Source: Nocardia inohanensis NBRC 100128 (lineage in GTDB: Bacteria; Actinomycetota; Actinomycetes; Mycobacteriales; Mycobacteriaceae). From it: a stretch of DNA of 64,000 nt. Both the position numbers and the translations under genes were made by a program. Location of the stretch: positions 310,001 through 374,000 of the forward strand of contig NZ_BDBK01000012.1 in assembly GCF_001612945.1 (NCBI RefSeq), in the 5' to 3' direction. Positions 25,374 through 32,866 of the stretch are shown piece after piece; the stretch's first letter is position 1; the number at the start of each line of letters is the position of its first letter. The notes beneath the pieces were generated by a model. That model saw only the letters and a list, made by a program, of their open reading frames with translations, was not told the DNA's origin and ran no database searches.

Positions 25374-26494
25374 GCGCCCGCTGCCCGGCCTGCGGGGCAC
25401 TCGCGGCCGAGACCGAAAACTATTGCGAGGCATGCGGACACCGGCTGAGTACCCGCCGCATCGCACTGCCGCCGCAGCCCGCCGATATCGCATCGTCCAC
25501 GGAGGATTCCACCTTGCCCGAACTCACCGCAGCACCGGCCCTCGCCACCGCCCTCAGCAATGCCATCCCGCCGTTCACCGGCACCACCATGGCCTACGAC
25601 TCCGGTGTCACCGCGTGTGAAGCCTGCGGCGGCAGGCATTTCGACGCCGACGGCTACTGCGCGGACTGCGGGCAGCTGAGCGTGCGCCGGGATCGCTTCG
25701 AAGCCGATCTGGCCGCGACCGTGCTCATCACCGACCGCGGCATCCTGCACGAGCACAACGAGGATTCGGTCGCGGCCGCGGTGCTGGAGAATTCGCGCAC
25801 CGTGGTGATCGCGGTCTGCGACGGCGTCTCGACCTCCGAGGACCCGCAGGCGGCCTCCGGTGCGGCGGCGCGCGCGGGCGTGGACGCCTGCCTGACCGCC
25901 CTGAGCATGGGCCGCCCGGACGAAGAGGCGGTGCTGGCCGGGCTGGACGCGGCCGCCCAGGCGGTGCGCGATATCGGCACTCCGGAAGGCAAATCCCCGT
26001 CCTGCACCTATGTTTCGGCCATCGCCCGGCTCGCGGCCGACGGCGGCGCCCAGCTCACCGTCGTCAATATCGGTGACTCCCGGGCCTATTGGCTGCGCCC
26101 CGACTTCGACGATTCGACCCGGCTCACCCGCGACGACTCCCTGGCCCAGGCCCTGGTGGACACCGGCGTGATGGACGAGGACACCGCCATGGACGCCCCG
26201 CACGCGCACGTGCTCACCCGCTGGCTCGGCGCGGACAGCGAACGCAAACCCTGGCCCGCCGATTGTGTGCGCAGCCTGCGGGTCACCGACCCCGGGGTGC
26301 TGCTGCTCTGCACCGACGGCATGTGGAACTACCTGCCCGAGGCCGCCGCGCTGGCCCGCATCGCCACCGCCTATCCGGCGCTGCCCGCCGCCCGGGCGCT
26401 GGTCGATCACGCGCTCAACGCGGGCGGCAAGGACAACATCAGCGTGGCACTGGTACCCGTACCCAGCCCGGTGCAGACAGGAGATGCCCGATGA
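25370..26494 (+). CDS. PP2C-family protein phosphatase with two zinc ribbons
   Basis: 374 residues from the GTG overlapping the pknG stop. Ribbon one is Cys5/8/19/22 and ribbon two Cys83/86/97/100 (DADGYCADCGQL), separated by a 55-residue Pro/Ala/Thr linker. The PPM/PP2C domain follows (about 112-370): HNEDSV, CDGVS with metal-binding Asp151, NIGDSRAYWL, LLCTDGMWNYL and the final GGKDNISVAL. All the acidic metal ligands are present, so it should be active. It would remove phosphates placed by the adjacent PknG. No membrane segment. The stop overlaps the ATG of the VWA gene. Confidence 0.9.
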   Translation: MSARCPACGALAAETENYCEACGHRLSTRRIALPPQPADIASSTEDSTLPELTAAPALATALSNAIPPFTGTTMAYDSGVTACEACGGRHFDADGYCADCGQLSVRRDRFEADLAATVLITDRGILHEHNEDSVAAAVLENSRTVVIAVCDGVSTSEDPQAASGAAARAGVDACLTALSMGRPDEEAVLAGLDAAAQAVRDIGTPEGKSPSCTYVSAIARLAADGGAQLTVVNIGDSRAYWLRPDFDDSTRLTRDDSLAQALVDTGVMDEDTAMDAPHAHVLTRWLGADSERKPWPADCVRSLRVTDPGVLLLCTDGMWNYLPEAAALARIATAYPALPAARALVDHALNAGGKDNISVALVPVPSPVQTGDAR

Positions 26495-27777
26495 GTTCCG
26501 CTACCGCCGAAGGCATTTCGGTCGCCGTCGACCAGAACGAATACCTGGCCGAAGGCGCCCGCACCGTGGACGCCATCGTCACCGTGGAGACCTCCGACGA
26601 CCTGGCGGTCGCCGCCCCGCCGCAGCAGCGGGTGGAGATCCTGATCATCGACTGCTCGGGTTCGATGGGCAGCTACGACAAGTTCGGCGGCGCCCGCCGC
26701 GCCACCCTGGCCGCCCTCGACGTGCTCGCCGACGGCACCCGGTTCGCGATCGTGGCCGGCACCGACAAGGCCGAAGTGGTGTACCCGACGACGAGCCCCT
26801 CCGCGGTCGCCGACCGGCACACCCGCACCGCCGCCCGGCACGCCCTGGACAAACTGCGGCCCTCCGGCGGCACCGCCATCGGCACCTGGCTGGGGTTGTC
26901 GCGGCTCATCGCCCAGCATCATCCGGGCGCGATGGTGCACGCCATCCTGCTCACCGACGGGCAGAACGAACACGAGACGCCCGAACAGCTGGCCCGCGAG
27001 ATCCAGGCGTCGGAGGGCGTGTTCACCTGTGATTGCCGCGGCGTCGGAACCGATTGGCGGGTGGACGAATTGCGCTCCATCGCCTCCGCGCTGCACGGCA
27101 CCGTCGACCTGATCAAGACTCCGGACCTGCTGGCCGCCGATTTCGCCGCCATGATGCAGAGCTCCATGGCCAAGTCGATTCCCGAACTGACGCTGCGGCT
27201 CTGGACGCCGGTCGGGGCGCGGATCCGGTTCGTGAAGCAGGTGGCGCCGAATATCGAGGCGCTGACCGATCGTCGCAACGAGGTGGGTCCGCAGGTGGGT
27301 GAGTATCCCCTGGGCTCGTGGGGCGCCGAGGAGCGCGACTACCACGTGCAACTCGAGGTGGAGCCGGCCGCTCCGGGCCGCGAGAAGCTGGCCGCCCGAA
27401 TCAGTTTGGTGATCGGTGACCAAGTGGTGGGCCAGGGGCTGGTGAAGGCCGTCTGGACCACCGACACCGACCTCTCGGCGCGCATCAGCCGGCGGGTCGC
27501 CCACTACACCGGCCAGGCCGAGCTGGCGGCGGCCGTGCAGGAGGGCCTCGCCGCCCGCAAGGCCGGTGATCTCACCACGGCCACCGCGAAACTCCAGCGC
27601 GCGGTGCAACTGGCCGCCGAATCCGGTAACGACAACACCGCCAAACTGCTCGCGGCGGTGGTGGAGGTCGACGACCGGACCGGGACGGTGCGGCTGCGTT
27701 CGGCCATCGACCCGGCCGACGAGATGGCCCTGGATGTGCGCTCCACCAAGACCGCCCGGGTGCGAAAGGACGACTGA
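26491..27777 (+). CDS. VWA-domain protein of the pknG operon
   Basis: A 428-residue soluble protein. After an N-terminal beta region, a von Willebrand factor A domain begins at about residue 47. Its metal-ion-dependent adhesion site is complete: Asp54-x-Ser56-x-Ser58 (IIDCSGSMG), the Thr of PSGGTAIGTW and the Asp of LLTDGQNE. The rest (about 225-428) is a beta-rich region followed by helices (GLAARKAGDLTTATAKLQRA, TPR-like). VWA proteins bind partners in a Mg-dependent way. Unlike its neighbours it has no cysteine ribbon. It begins within the PP2C stop, and its TGA overlaps the FHA gene's ATG by 1 bp. Confidence 0.88.
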   Translation: MSSATAEGISVAVDQNEYLAEGARTVDAIVTVETSDDLAVAAPPQQRVEILIIDCSGSMGSYDKFGGARRATLAALDVLADGTRFAIVAGTDKAEVVYPTTSPSAVADRHTRTAARHALDKLRPSGGTAIGTWLGLSRLIAQHHPGAMVHAILLTDGQNEHETPEQLAREIQASEGVFTCDCRGVGTDWRVDELRSIASALHGTVDLIKTPDLLAADFAAMMQSSMAKSIPELTLRLWTPVGARIRFVKQVAPNIEALTDRRNEVGPQVGEYPLGSWGAEERDYHVQLEVEPAAPGREKLAARISLVIGDQVVGQGLVKAVWTTDTDLSARISRRVAHYTGQAELAAAVQEGLAARKAGDLTTATAKLQRAVQLAAESGNDNTAKLLAAVVEVDDRTGTVRLRSAIDPADEMALDVRSTKTARVRKDD

Positions 27778-28442
27778 TGCCCGCCTGCCCCGAAGGCCAC
27801 CCGTCCACGGCGATCGACTACTGCGATGTATGTGGATCGCCGATGGCCGCGGGCGCGCCTCCCACCACCCAGCTCGTGCCGTGCCCGCAGTGCCAGTCCC
27901 CGATGGAGGGACGGTTCTGCGAATACTGCGGCTTCGATTCCGCCCTGGGCTCCCCGCCCCGGAACCTCACTCCCCCAGCGCCTTCCGTCGCGCCTGCCAC
28001 GGGCGAGCACGGCATCGTGCCGCCCGCGGGCACGGTGCTGTGGGTCGCCACGGTCACCGCGGATCAGGGGCACTATCAGCGCATGATCGCGCTCAAAGGC
28101 CCGGACCTGGATCGCGTCGAGTTCCCCGTCTTCTACCCCGAACGCCGAATCCCGCTGCACGACACCGACATCCTGATCGGCAAGCGCAGCGAATCCCAGG
28201 GCGTGCACCCGCACATCGACCTGTCCATCGCGCCGGCGGATGTGGCGGTCTCGCGCTCGCACGCGATCCTGCACGTCGGTCTCGACGCCGTCACCGTCAC
28301 CGATCTCGGTTCGACCAACGGCACCTGTCTCAACGAGAGCTCCGTGCCGATCCCGCCGCGCCGGCCCCTGCCCTTGAAATCAGGCGATCGGATTCACGTC
28401 GGCGGCTGGACCACCATCACCCTCACCGCCGAACAGCCCTGA
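27777..28442 (+). CDS. FHA-domain protein with N-terminal zinc ribbons
   Basis: 221 residues. The N-terminal 55 hold two ribbon-like clusters: Cys4, His8, Cys16, Cys19 (CPEGHPSTAIDYCDVCG) and Cys36/39/48/51 (CPQCQ, then RFCEYCG). A proline-rich linker leads to a beta domain whose second half is a forkhead-associated domain (about 120-218): ILIGKRSES, VSRSHAIL and LGSTNGTCLN are the phosphothreonine-binding loops. The first cluster has His8 in place of a cysteine. It lacks the N-terminal ETT motif phosphorylated in GarA/OdhI, so it is more likely a reader of phosphorylated partners than the GarA orthologue. It is the last gene of the operon. Confidence 0.88.
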   Translation: MPACPEGHPSTAIDYCDVCGSPMAAGAPPTTQLVPCPQCQSPMEGRFCEYCGFDSALGSPPRNLTPPAPSVAPATGEHGIVPPAGTVLWVATVTADQGHYQRMIALKGPDLDRVEFPVFYPERRIPLHDTDILIGKRSESQGVHPHIDLSIAPADVAVSRSHAILHVGLDAVTVTDLGSTNGTCLNESSVPIPPRRPLPLKSGDRIHVGGWTTITLTAEQP

Positions 28443-28443
28443 T

Positions 28444-28821
28444 TCAGCGCACCGACCGGATCGGGGCGACCGCGAGCGCGCCGAGCACCGACAGCAGCCC
28501 GCCGAAGAGGAACAACGGCGTGTAGCCGCCCAGGCTCACCACCGCCGAGGCCACGAACGGGCCCAGGATCTGCGGTCCGGCATTGGCGATGTTCAACACG
28601 CCCATATCGCGGGCGGCGTCCTCGGCCTTGGGCAGCACCAGGTTCGCCACCTTGGACGCGGGGTCGAGGTGCTCGATCTGCAAGGGCAGCAGGACCGAAC
28701 CGACGCCCATGTACAGCGCGTACATAGCCGCATTGCCGACGAACAGCATCGGCAGCAATCCGCGTGCGGGTGTGGCCGTGGCGGTTTCGCCGACGGCGGC
28801 GTCGGCGTCGAAATTGGACAC
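28444..28821 (-). pseudogene. MFS transporter reduced by an in-frame internal deletion
   Basis: From GTG 28821, 125 residues. The first part is the start of an MFS transporter: a short polar N-terminus and helix 1 (FVGNAAMYALYMGVGSVLL). It then jumps to VLPKAEDAARDMGVLNIAN and the last helices of the family, ending at APIRSVR. About ten of the twelve helices (roughly 290 residues) are missing, with the frame kept. It cannot transport. It lies downstream of the GH3 glycosidase behind a strong hairpin and ends 2 bp from the FHA gene stop. The whole gene probably once served sugar or glycoside uptake. Confidence 0.7.
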
Positions 28822-28858
28822 AGGGGATCCCGGAGTGCGCGAAGGAGCGAAGAAGTGG

Positions 28859-28893
28859 GCAGCCGGTCCCGCACGCGGCACGGGACCGGCTGC
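28859..28893. terminator. 13-bp hairpin after the GH3 gene
   Basis: GCAGCCGGTCCCG pairs with CGGGACCGGCTGC around a 9-nt loop, 3 bp beyond the GH3 stop on the minus strand. No T tract follows. It separates the GH3 gene from the transporter remnant. Confidence 0.7.
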
Positions 28894-28896
28894 GGC

Positions 28897-31272
28897 TCAG
28901 CCGATCTGGGCGGTGAGCGGTAGATCCATGACGGAGGTGCCGACATGGAGCGTGAAGTCGCCGGGCTCGACGGCCCAGCCCGTATCGGTCCAGTGTTCGA
29001 ACGCGCGCTGCGGCAATTCGATGGTGGCGGTGACGGATTCACCGGCCCCGGCTTCCACCGGTGCGAAGCCGGCCAGCCAGCGCACCGGGCGGTCGACGGC
29101 GCTGTTCGCCCGGGACAGGTACGCCTGGATTACCTGCCGGCCCGCGCGGTCGCCGGTATTGGTGACGGTGACGGTGGCGGTGCGGCCCGAGACGGTCAGC
29201 TCGGACAGCTCCCAGGTGGTGTAGCCGAGCCCGTGCCCGAACGGATAGGCCGGGGCCACACCGGATTTCAGCCACGCCCGGTAGCCGATGTGGATGCCCT
29301 CGTCATAGGGCAGGGTGTGGTCCGGGTTCGGCTTGGTGTTCAGCACCGGCACGTCGGCCATGGTCTTGGGCCAGGTGGTGGGCAAACGGCCGCCGGGTTC
29401 TGCGGCGCCGGTGAGCACATCGGCCAGCGCCGCACCGAATTCCTGGCCCGGGAACCAGGTGAGCAGCACGGCGGCCACGTCGTCGCGCCACGGCATCTCC
29501 ACGGGGGAACCGGAATTCACCACCACTACGGTGCGCGGATTGACCGCCGCGACGGCGGCCACCAGTTCGTCCTGACGGCCGGGCAGGGCGAGGCTGGTCC
29601 GGTCGAAGCCCTCGGATTCGATCTGCTCGGTGGTGCCGACCACCACCACCGCTACTTCGGAATCGCGCGCCAGTTCGACTGCGGCGGCGAACTCTTCGTC
29701 ATCGGCGCGGCGCGGGCGGCCGATGGCGTAGGTGATGCCCAGCGCCGGGAAGCCGCCGCCGGGCACCATGCGGATGAGCACATCCACTTCGTCGCCTTCG
29801 GTGAGGCTGCGGGTGACGAACCGCTGGGGCGGGTTCAGCAGCATCTCCACCGGATCGCCGCCGTCGGGCATGACGGTGTCCTCGAGCACCGTCTCACCGT
29901 CGATGCTCAGGCTGAGCGCGCCCACGCCCGCGAATCCGATCCGCCACTCGCCGGTGGTGTCGGCCCGCAACCGCCCGCGCAGCTCGATGACCTTGGCGGC
30001 CAGGGCATTCGGATTGCCGAACAGCATCAGGTTGCCCGCGGTGCGATGCTCGGCCGCGAGCACGGTCTCGCCGTCGAGGTAGCGCAGCGAGACACCGGCG
30101 GTCCCGGTTTCCGGATCGGTGACCAGGGCGAGCGGAACCGGAATCATGTGGTCGCTCAGGTGCACGCCGGGCGTGTACGTCACCGGCAGCACCGCCGACA
30201 GCCCCTCGAGCGGCGAGGTGGTGTGCGCCGGAATGACGGTGGCGCTGCCGCCGCCCATGAAACGCGGTTCGGCGGCGGCGGATCCGAGCAGCGCCACTCG
30301 CGCGGGCTTGCCGAGCGGCAGCGTGCCGTCATTGGCCACCAGCACCATGGCCTTGGCGGCGGCTTCCCGCACCAGCTGCTGTGCGGCGGCATCGGTGAAC
30401 GGTGTCACGGCCTTGGGCGTGCCGTTCAATCCGCCTACGCGCTCGGCGAATCGCAGTATGCGCCGGACTTTTTCGTCGATGGCCGCCTCGGGCACCGCAC
30501 CGTTGCGCACCGCCTCCTCCAGGGGTGCGCCCCACGCCTCCCACGGTCCGGGCATCGCGATGTCGTTGCCCTTGGCCGCACCGGCGGTGGAGCGCACCGC
30601 CGTCCAGTCCGACACCACCACGCCGTCGAATCCCCACTCGCCCTTCAAAGGCTCGTCGAGCAGCGCGTTCTCGGTCATGGTGACGCCGTCGACCGAGTTG
30701 TAGGCGGCCATGATCATCCACGCGCCCGCCCGCACCGACCGTTCGAACGGGTACAGGTACAGCTCGCGCAGGGTCCGCTCGGCGGCGATCACATCGGCGG
30801 TGAAGCGTTCGGTCTCGGAGTCGTTGGCCACGTAGTGCTTCGGGCACGCGCTCACGCCGTGCGCCTGCACCGCGCGCACGTACGCGTCGGCGATCTCACC
30901 GGTGAGCACCGGATCCTCGGAGAAGCATTCGAAATGCCGTCCGCCCAAAGGCGATCGATGCAGGTTGATGGTCGGCCCCAGCACCGCGTACACATCCTTG
31001 CGCCGGGCCTCGGCGGCGATGAGCGCCCCGATCTCGGTGAGCAGCTCGCGATCCCAGGTGGCCGCCAGCGCGGTGCCCGACGGCAGGCTCACCGACGGAT
31101 CGCGCTCGTCCCACTCCTCGCCGCGCACGCCGGACGGCCCGTCCGAGACCGGCATCTCGGCCAGTCCGATGCCCGGTTCGCCCGCGAACCGGAAGAAGCC
31201 CGCGCCGGAGATCAGTTCGATCTTGGCGGGCAGGTCCAGCTTGCCGAGCAGCTCTTCGATGCGGTCGCTCAT
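28897..31272 (-). CDS. Glycoside hydrolase family 3 beta-glucosidase with PA14 insert
   Basis: 791 residues. The (beta/alpha)8 domain contains the nucleophile motif GFDGVVVSDW and the CPKHYVANDSETER segment. The (alpha/beta)6 domain follows, interrupted by a PA14-type beta insert (around residues 395-510, LRGRLRADTTGEWRIGFAGV) that usually shapes the substrate pocket. A fibronectin-III-like domain ends the protein. There is no signal peptide, so it acts on imported glycosides in the cytoplasm. ATG 31272 overlaps the TGA of the upstream alpha/beta hydrolase. Exact substrate unknown. Confidence 0.9.
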   Translation of the reverse strand: MSDRIEELLGKLDLPAKIELISGAGFFRFAGEPGIGLAEMPVSDGPSGVRGEEWDERDPSVSLPSGTALAATWDRELLTEIGALIAAEARRKDVYAVLGPTINLHRSPLGGRHFECFSEDPVLTGEIADAYVRAVQAHGVSACPKHYVANDSETERFTADVIAAERTLRELYLYPFERSVRAGAWMIMAAYNSVDGVTMTENALLDEPLKGEWGFDGVVVSDWTAVRSTAGAAKGNDIAMPGPWEAWGAPLEEAVRNGAVPEAAIDEKVRRILRFAERVGGLNGTPKAVTPFTDAAAQQLVREAAAKAMVLVANDGTLPLGKPARVALLGSAAAEPRFMGGGSATVIPAHTTSPLEGLSAVLPVTYTPGVHLSDHMIPVPLALVTDPETGTAGVSLRYLDGETVLAAEHRTAGNLMLFGNPNALAAKVIELRGRLRADTTGEWRIGFAGVGALSLSIDGETVLEDTVMPDGGDPVEMLLNPPQRFVTRSLTEGDEVDVLIRMVPGGGFPALGITYAIGRPRRADDEEFAAAVELARDSEVAVVVVGTTEQIESEGFDRTSLALPGRQDELVAAVAAVNPRTVVVVNSGSPVEMPWRDDVAAVLLTWFPGQEFGAALADVLTGAAEPGGRLPTTWPKTMADVPVLNTKPNPDHTLPYDEGIHIGYRAWLKSGVAPAYPFGHGLGYTTWELSELTVSGRTATVTVTNTGDRAGRQVIQAYLSRANSAVDRPVRWLAGFAPVEAGAGESVTATIELPQRAFEHWTDTGWAVEPGDFTLHVGTSVMDLPLTAQIG

Positions 31273-32117
31273 GCCAGTTCCTTCCAGAAGCTGATCAGGT
31301 CGGCGCAGACCTGTTCGGGCACATCCTCGTTCGGCACGTGGCCGACGCCGTGGTAGACGGCCGTCCGCGCGCCCAGCTGAGCGGCGAACCGCTCGTGCAC
31401 GGCGGGGTCCCACAGGTCGTTGGTGTCGCCGTAGGCGACCAGCAGCGGCACGCCGGTGTCGCGCAGCTCGGCCGGATCCTTGACCGGCGGCTGCTCCATC
31501 ACCTTCAGGATGCCGAGAATATTGGCCTGCTTCGTGGCGAGAATCCGGTTGTGCAGGAACTCCGCGCGCTCGGGCGCGAAGGTGGTCCCGGCCGCGGTCA
31601 TGGCGTCGCTCATCTGCTGCCAGATGACCTCGCGCCCACCGGCTTCCACCAACTGCGCGACCAGCCGCGGGGGCGGGAAATTGATGTCCTCGACCGACGA
31701 GGGGCCCGAGGCGAGCAGGGTGAAGCTGCGCATACGACGTGGTTCGGCGATCACCGCGACCCGGCCGACATAGCCGCCGAAGGAATGCCCGACCAGATGC
31801 ACGGGCGCGCCGGGCGACACCTGATCGAGCACGCCGAGCAGATCGCCGACGAAGTCGTCCATGGTGTAGCCGGCGATATCGTCCGGGCCCTGCGATTGGT
31901 ATTGCCCGCGCTGGTCGTAGGCGACCGCGCGATATCCGGCCGCGGACAGCAGCGGGAGCATGAACTCGAAGTCTTCCTTGGAGCCGGTGAACCCGGGCAC
32001 CAGCACGACGGTGCCGCGCGCTTCGGTATCGGCGGCCGGCGCGATCTCCCAACCGGCGAGCGTTCCGGCGCCGCCTCGCAGGGTGATCGGTGTGATCGCC
32101 TCGCTGATCCGACTCAT
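31269..32117 (-). CDS. Alpha/beta hydrolase
   Basis: 282 residues of the alpha/beta-hydrolase fold: HG-type oxyanion region PGFTGSKEDF, nucleophile elbow GHSFGGYVG, acid in AYGDTNDLWDP and catalytic His in GVGHVPNED. Soluble, no signal. ATG 32117 is chosen since GGAAGGGAGA lies 7-14 bases ahead; a longer frame from 32156 has no support. It is the first gene of a unit with the GH3 glycosidase (4-bp overlap), divergent from a TetR gene, which may control both. It could be an esterase that deacylates the glycoside before cleavage; this is inference. Confidence 0.87.
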   Translation of the reverse strand: MSRISEAITPITLRGGAGTLAGWEIAPAADTEARGTVVLVPGFTGSKEDFEFMLPLLSAAGYRAVAYDQRGQYQSQGPDDIAGYTMDDFVGDLLGVLDQVSPGAPVHLVGHSFGGYVGRVAVIAEPRRMRSFTLLASGPSSVEDINFPPPRLVAQLVEAGGREVIWQQMSDAMTAAGTTFAPERAEFLHNRILATKQANILGILKVMEQPPVKDPAELRDTGVPLLVAYGDTNDLWDPAVHERFAAQLGARTAVYHGVGHVPNEDVPEQVCADLISFWKELA

Positions 32118-32182
32118 CCGGTCTCCCTTCCTCGCACATCCCTGTACAGCCGACACGAGTCTGCCAGCGGAGAACCAGTCTA

Positions 32183-32198
32183 CCGAGCACTCACTCGG
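32183..32198. promoter_or_regulatory. Dyad in the hydrolase/TetR divergent promoter
   Basis: CCGAG-CACTCA-CTCGG, 16 bp, in the 149-bp gap between the alpha/beta hydrolase and the TetR gene. Spacing and position fit a TetR operator controlling both directions. Confidence 0.4.
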
Positions 32199-32266
32199 GA
32201 CTGTTATCCTTCCGTTATTCTCTGCTGATTTTGCCTGATCAGCGCACTTGGCTAGTGTGCCTGGTC

Positions 32267-32866
32267 ATGACGCAGAACTCGCACCGACGCTCCCGGGGCG
32301 AGGCGCGCCGCGAGCAGATCATCGACGAGGCGCTGCGCGCGTTCGCCGACAACGGCTACCGCGGGGCCTCCATCGCCGAGATCGCCGAACGGTGCGGGCT
32401 CTCGCAGCCGGGGCTGCTGCACTACTTCCCCAGCAAGACCGCACTGCTCGCGGCGGTGCTCGAGCAGCGCGACCGCATCGACTACGACCGGTTCTCGACC
32501 AGTCAGCCGCTGCGCGGCAAGGACGCGCTCATGCGGCTGGTGCAATTGGTGGAGTACAACGCGCACGTGCCCGGGCTGGTGCGCTTGTTCACGGTGCTCA
32601 CCAGCGAGGCCGCCACCGCCGACCATCCGGCGCACGCCTGGGCGGTCGAGCGGTACCGCAAGCTGGCGGAGAATCTGGCGCGGGTGCTCGCGGAAGGCCA
32701 GGCGGACGGGGTGTTTCGCGCCGACGTCGACATGGTCGCGGTGGCCCGGCAGATCACCGCCATGATGGACGGATTGCAGTTGCAGTGGCTGCTGGATCCG
32801 GAGCGGGTGGATATGCCGGGGATCTTCCGCGCCTACATCGAGGATCTCATCGCGCGGCTGTCGTAG
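32267..32866 (+). CDS. TetR-family transcriptional regulator
   Basis: 199 residues. The N-terminal HTH is canonical: ASIAEIAERCGLSQPGLLHYF, then PSKTALL. The C-terminal domain has the TetR_C layout with a final Trp/Leu-rich helix (DGLQLQWLLDPERVDM), as in regulators of sugar or glycoside metabolism in actinomycetes. ATG 32267 begins the conserved part; a longer frame from 32231 is less likely. It is divergent from the hydrolase/GH3 unit, its likely target. Its last 20 bp overlap the end of the convergent acetoacetyl-CoA synthetase gene. Confidence 0.88.
   Translation: MTQNSHRRSRGEARREQIIDEALRAFADNGYRGASIAEIAERCGLSQPGLLHYFPSKTALLAAVLEQRDRIDYDRFSTSQPLRGKDALMRLVQLVEYNAHVPGLVRLFTVLTSEAATADHPAHAWAVERYRKLAENLARVLAEGQADGVFRADVDMVAVARQITAMMDGLQLQWLLDPERVDMPGIFRAYIEDLIARLS

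Noticed and set aside
20575..25493. Two open frames of over 830 residues on the minus strand
   Set aside because: Both are antisense to glnH, the helical gene and pknG, whose proteins have clear domains.
16478..28442. Phage-defence island built on kinase/phosphatase
   Set aside because: The locus matches the known glnX-glnH-pknG core; no nuclease, toxin or integrase is present. The PcfJ-like segment alone is too weak.
28945..31356. 803-residue open frame on the plus strand
   Set aside because: Antisense to the GH3 gene, which has all its catalytic motifs; the plus frame is His/Arg/Gly low-complexity.
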